A stretch of 64,000 bases of DNA from Toxotes chatareus (taxonomy: Eukaryota > Chordata > Actinopteri > Toxotidae), in contig CM028884.1 of assembly GCA_016801885.1 (NCBI GenBank), positions 5,662,501 to 5,726,500 on the forward strand. The letters run 5' to 3'. Positions 63,266 to 64,000 of this stretch are shown here, one piece after another (the stretch's first letter is position 1; each line of letters begins with the position of its first letter). The notes beneath the pieces were generated by a model, which saw nothing but the letters and a program-made list of their open reading frames with translations, had not been told where the DNA came from and ran no database searches. The translations under genes were made by a program, and so were the position numbers.

Positions 63266-63997
63266 TCAGCCCCTGGAGGAGCAGTCACACATACCCTGAC
63301 ACAGACACTGGCAGAAGCCATATACCAGGCAAACTGTCAAGCTTGATGGCACCAAGCTAACGCATACAATACCCAGTGTCACTCTTTGGATCACTAGCAA
63401 GTAGATTCCTAGAGGCAGTGAGCCAAAGTATAAGAAACCCAGCAGCCAGACCAGGATGCGTGGGACGTGATTACAGAACTTGGACAGGGCGTCCTGGTCA
63501 GCGGGCCCATTTGAGCCCATCGATACTGAGTCCAGGCTCTGCTCAGCATAAATGTCAGAGCTGCCGTTGGGGCTTGGGGAGTGCTGTGTGTCTCCCTGCA
63601 CTTCCATAATGGTGATGACCAGGCAGTTGGAGGAGTCATGAGACGGGCTAGAGGAGGAGAAACTCTTTGGAGTCAGGACCACCTCCCTGTTGTGGTCGGA
63701 GCTCCAGGATTTGTCCCGCATTGCCAAGTGGGACATAATGTTAGCATCGTCAGGCAAGGCTGACACCTCAAACTCTGTAATCTCAGTTTGGTGTCGGCAG
63801 AAGGGGCAGGAGATGCAGCCTGCACCATCAGCAATGTCCAGGATCTTAATGAGGCAGCGGGCACAGACCCGGTGCAGGCAGTCCAGGATCTTGGGCTTGC
63901 GGTTGTGGGCATTGTAGCGCTGGTAACAAATTTTACATTCTAATTCCTCTGGTGGAGGACAGTCCTTCTCCTCTAACTCAGGCTGAGGGGAGCTCAT
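63266..63997 (-). CDS. rnf182: RNF182-type RING finger E3 ubiquitin ligase
   Basis: A single open frame of 243 residues runs from ATG at 63997 to a TGA at 63266-63268. A C3HC4 RING is visible: C21-x2-C24, C40-x-H42-x2-C45-x2-C48, C64-x2-C67. The middle contains SSNCLVITIMEVQ, identical to human RNF182. Two hydrophobic segments follow (about residues 180-204, ILVWLLGFLYFGSLPLGIYL, and about 207-234), so the protein is a membrane-anchored ligase with the RING in the cytosol. Human RNF182 is of nearly the same length (247). Family knowledge: RNF182 ubiquitinates the V-ATPase subunit ATP6V0C and dampens NF-kB signalling. Whether this is the direct orthologue or a teleost paralogue is not settled. 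It lies antisense to cep89. The start codon is three bases from the window edge, so its 5' UTR is not seen. Confidence 0.9.
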   Translation of the reverse strand: MSSPQPELEEKDCPPPEELECKICYQRYNAHNRKPKILDCLHRVCARCLIKILDIADGAGCISCPFCRHQTEITEFEVSALPDDANIMSHLAMRDKSWSSDHNREVVLTPKSFSSSSPSHDSSNCLVITIMEVQGDTQHSPSPNGSSDIYAEQSLDSVSMGSNGPADQDALSKFCNHVPRILVWLLGFLYFGSLPLGIYLLVIQRVTLGIVCVSLVPSSLTVCLVYGFCQCLCQGMCDCSSRG

Positions 63998-64000
63998 CTT

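Noticed and set aside
1..64000. CRISPR arrays, operons, bacterial or viral genes
   Set aside because: No regular spacer-repeat array, no Shine-Dalgarno-led gene strings and no viral genes. All large coding signals are spliced vertebrate genes or retroelement remnants.

Overview
The window is vertebrate nuclear DNA, most likely from a ray-finned (teleost) fish. The evidence is split genes with GT-AG introns, protein sequences that follow human RHPN2, CEP89 and RNF182 residue by residue but at fish-like divergence, abundant GT/CA microsatellites, and teleost-type SINE, MITE and LINE remnants. It is AT-rich, has no operons, and carries no rRNA, tRNA gene or CRISPR array that I can support. Species cannot be fixed from the sequence. 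Family names below come from knowledge of the human proteins; no database search was run.

Layout. Bases 1-4680 are intergenic with no convincing gene. Bases 4922-32462 (+) hold a complete 15-exon rhophilin-2 gene (rhpn2). The exons join in frame to a 687-residue protein (human is 686) with an HR1 Rho-binding region, a BRO1 domain and a PDZ domain. Its 3' UTR runs to a poly(A) signal at 34507-34512 and contains a fold-back repeat. A short spacer (about 34.53-35.7 kb) follows, then a compact promoter-like region with a CTCF-like site, an X-box-like half-site and two CCAAT boxes.

From 36025 (+) the centrosome and cilium gene cep89 begins. Sixteen exons are visible, the last ending at 55639, and they encode the first 667 residues in one continuous frame. 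The C-terminal exons, roughly 115-140 residues by comparison with human, were not found before the window ends. At the right edge, 63266-63997 (-), a single-exon RING finger gene of the RNF182 type lies on the opposite strand. It would sit inside a cep89 intron if the missing exons lie beyond 64000.

The genes do not form a pathway. rhpn2 and cep89 are an old syntenic pair (human 19q13.11). In human a third gene, FAAP24, lies between them, but I see no sign of it in the 1.5-kb gap here. Most non-coding structure is repeat-derived: a SINE with an intact target-site duplication in rhpn2 intron 2, three copies of one ~200-bp terminal-inverted-repeat element in cep89 introns, a decayed LINE in cep89 intron 15, and a hAT-like end near 58.37 kb.

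The most unusual signal is a perfect 23-bp inverted repeat with a 15-nt loop (40215-40275) that contains the 5' splice site of cep89 exon 5. An in-frame stop codon lies inside its loop. I saw no wholly new multi-gene system.
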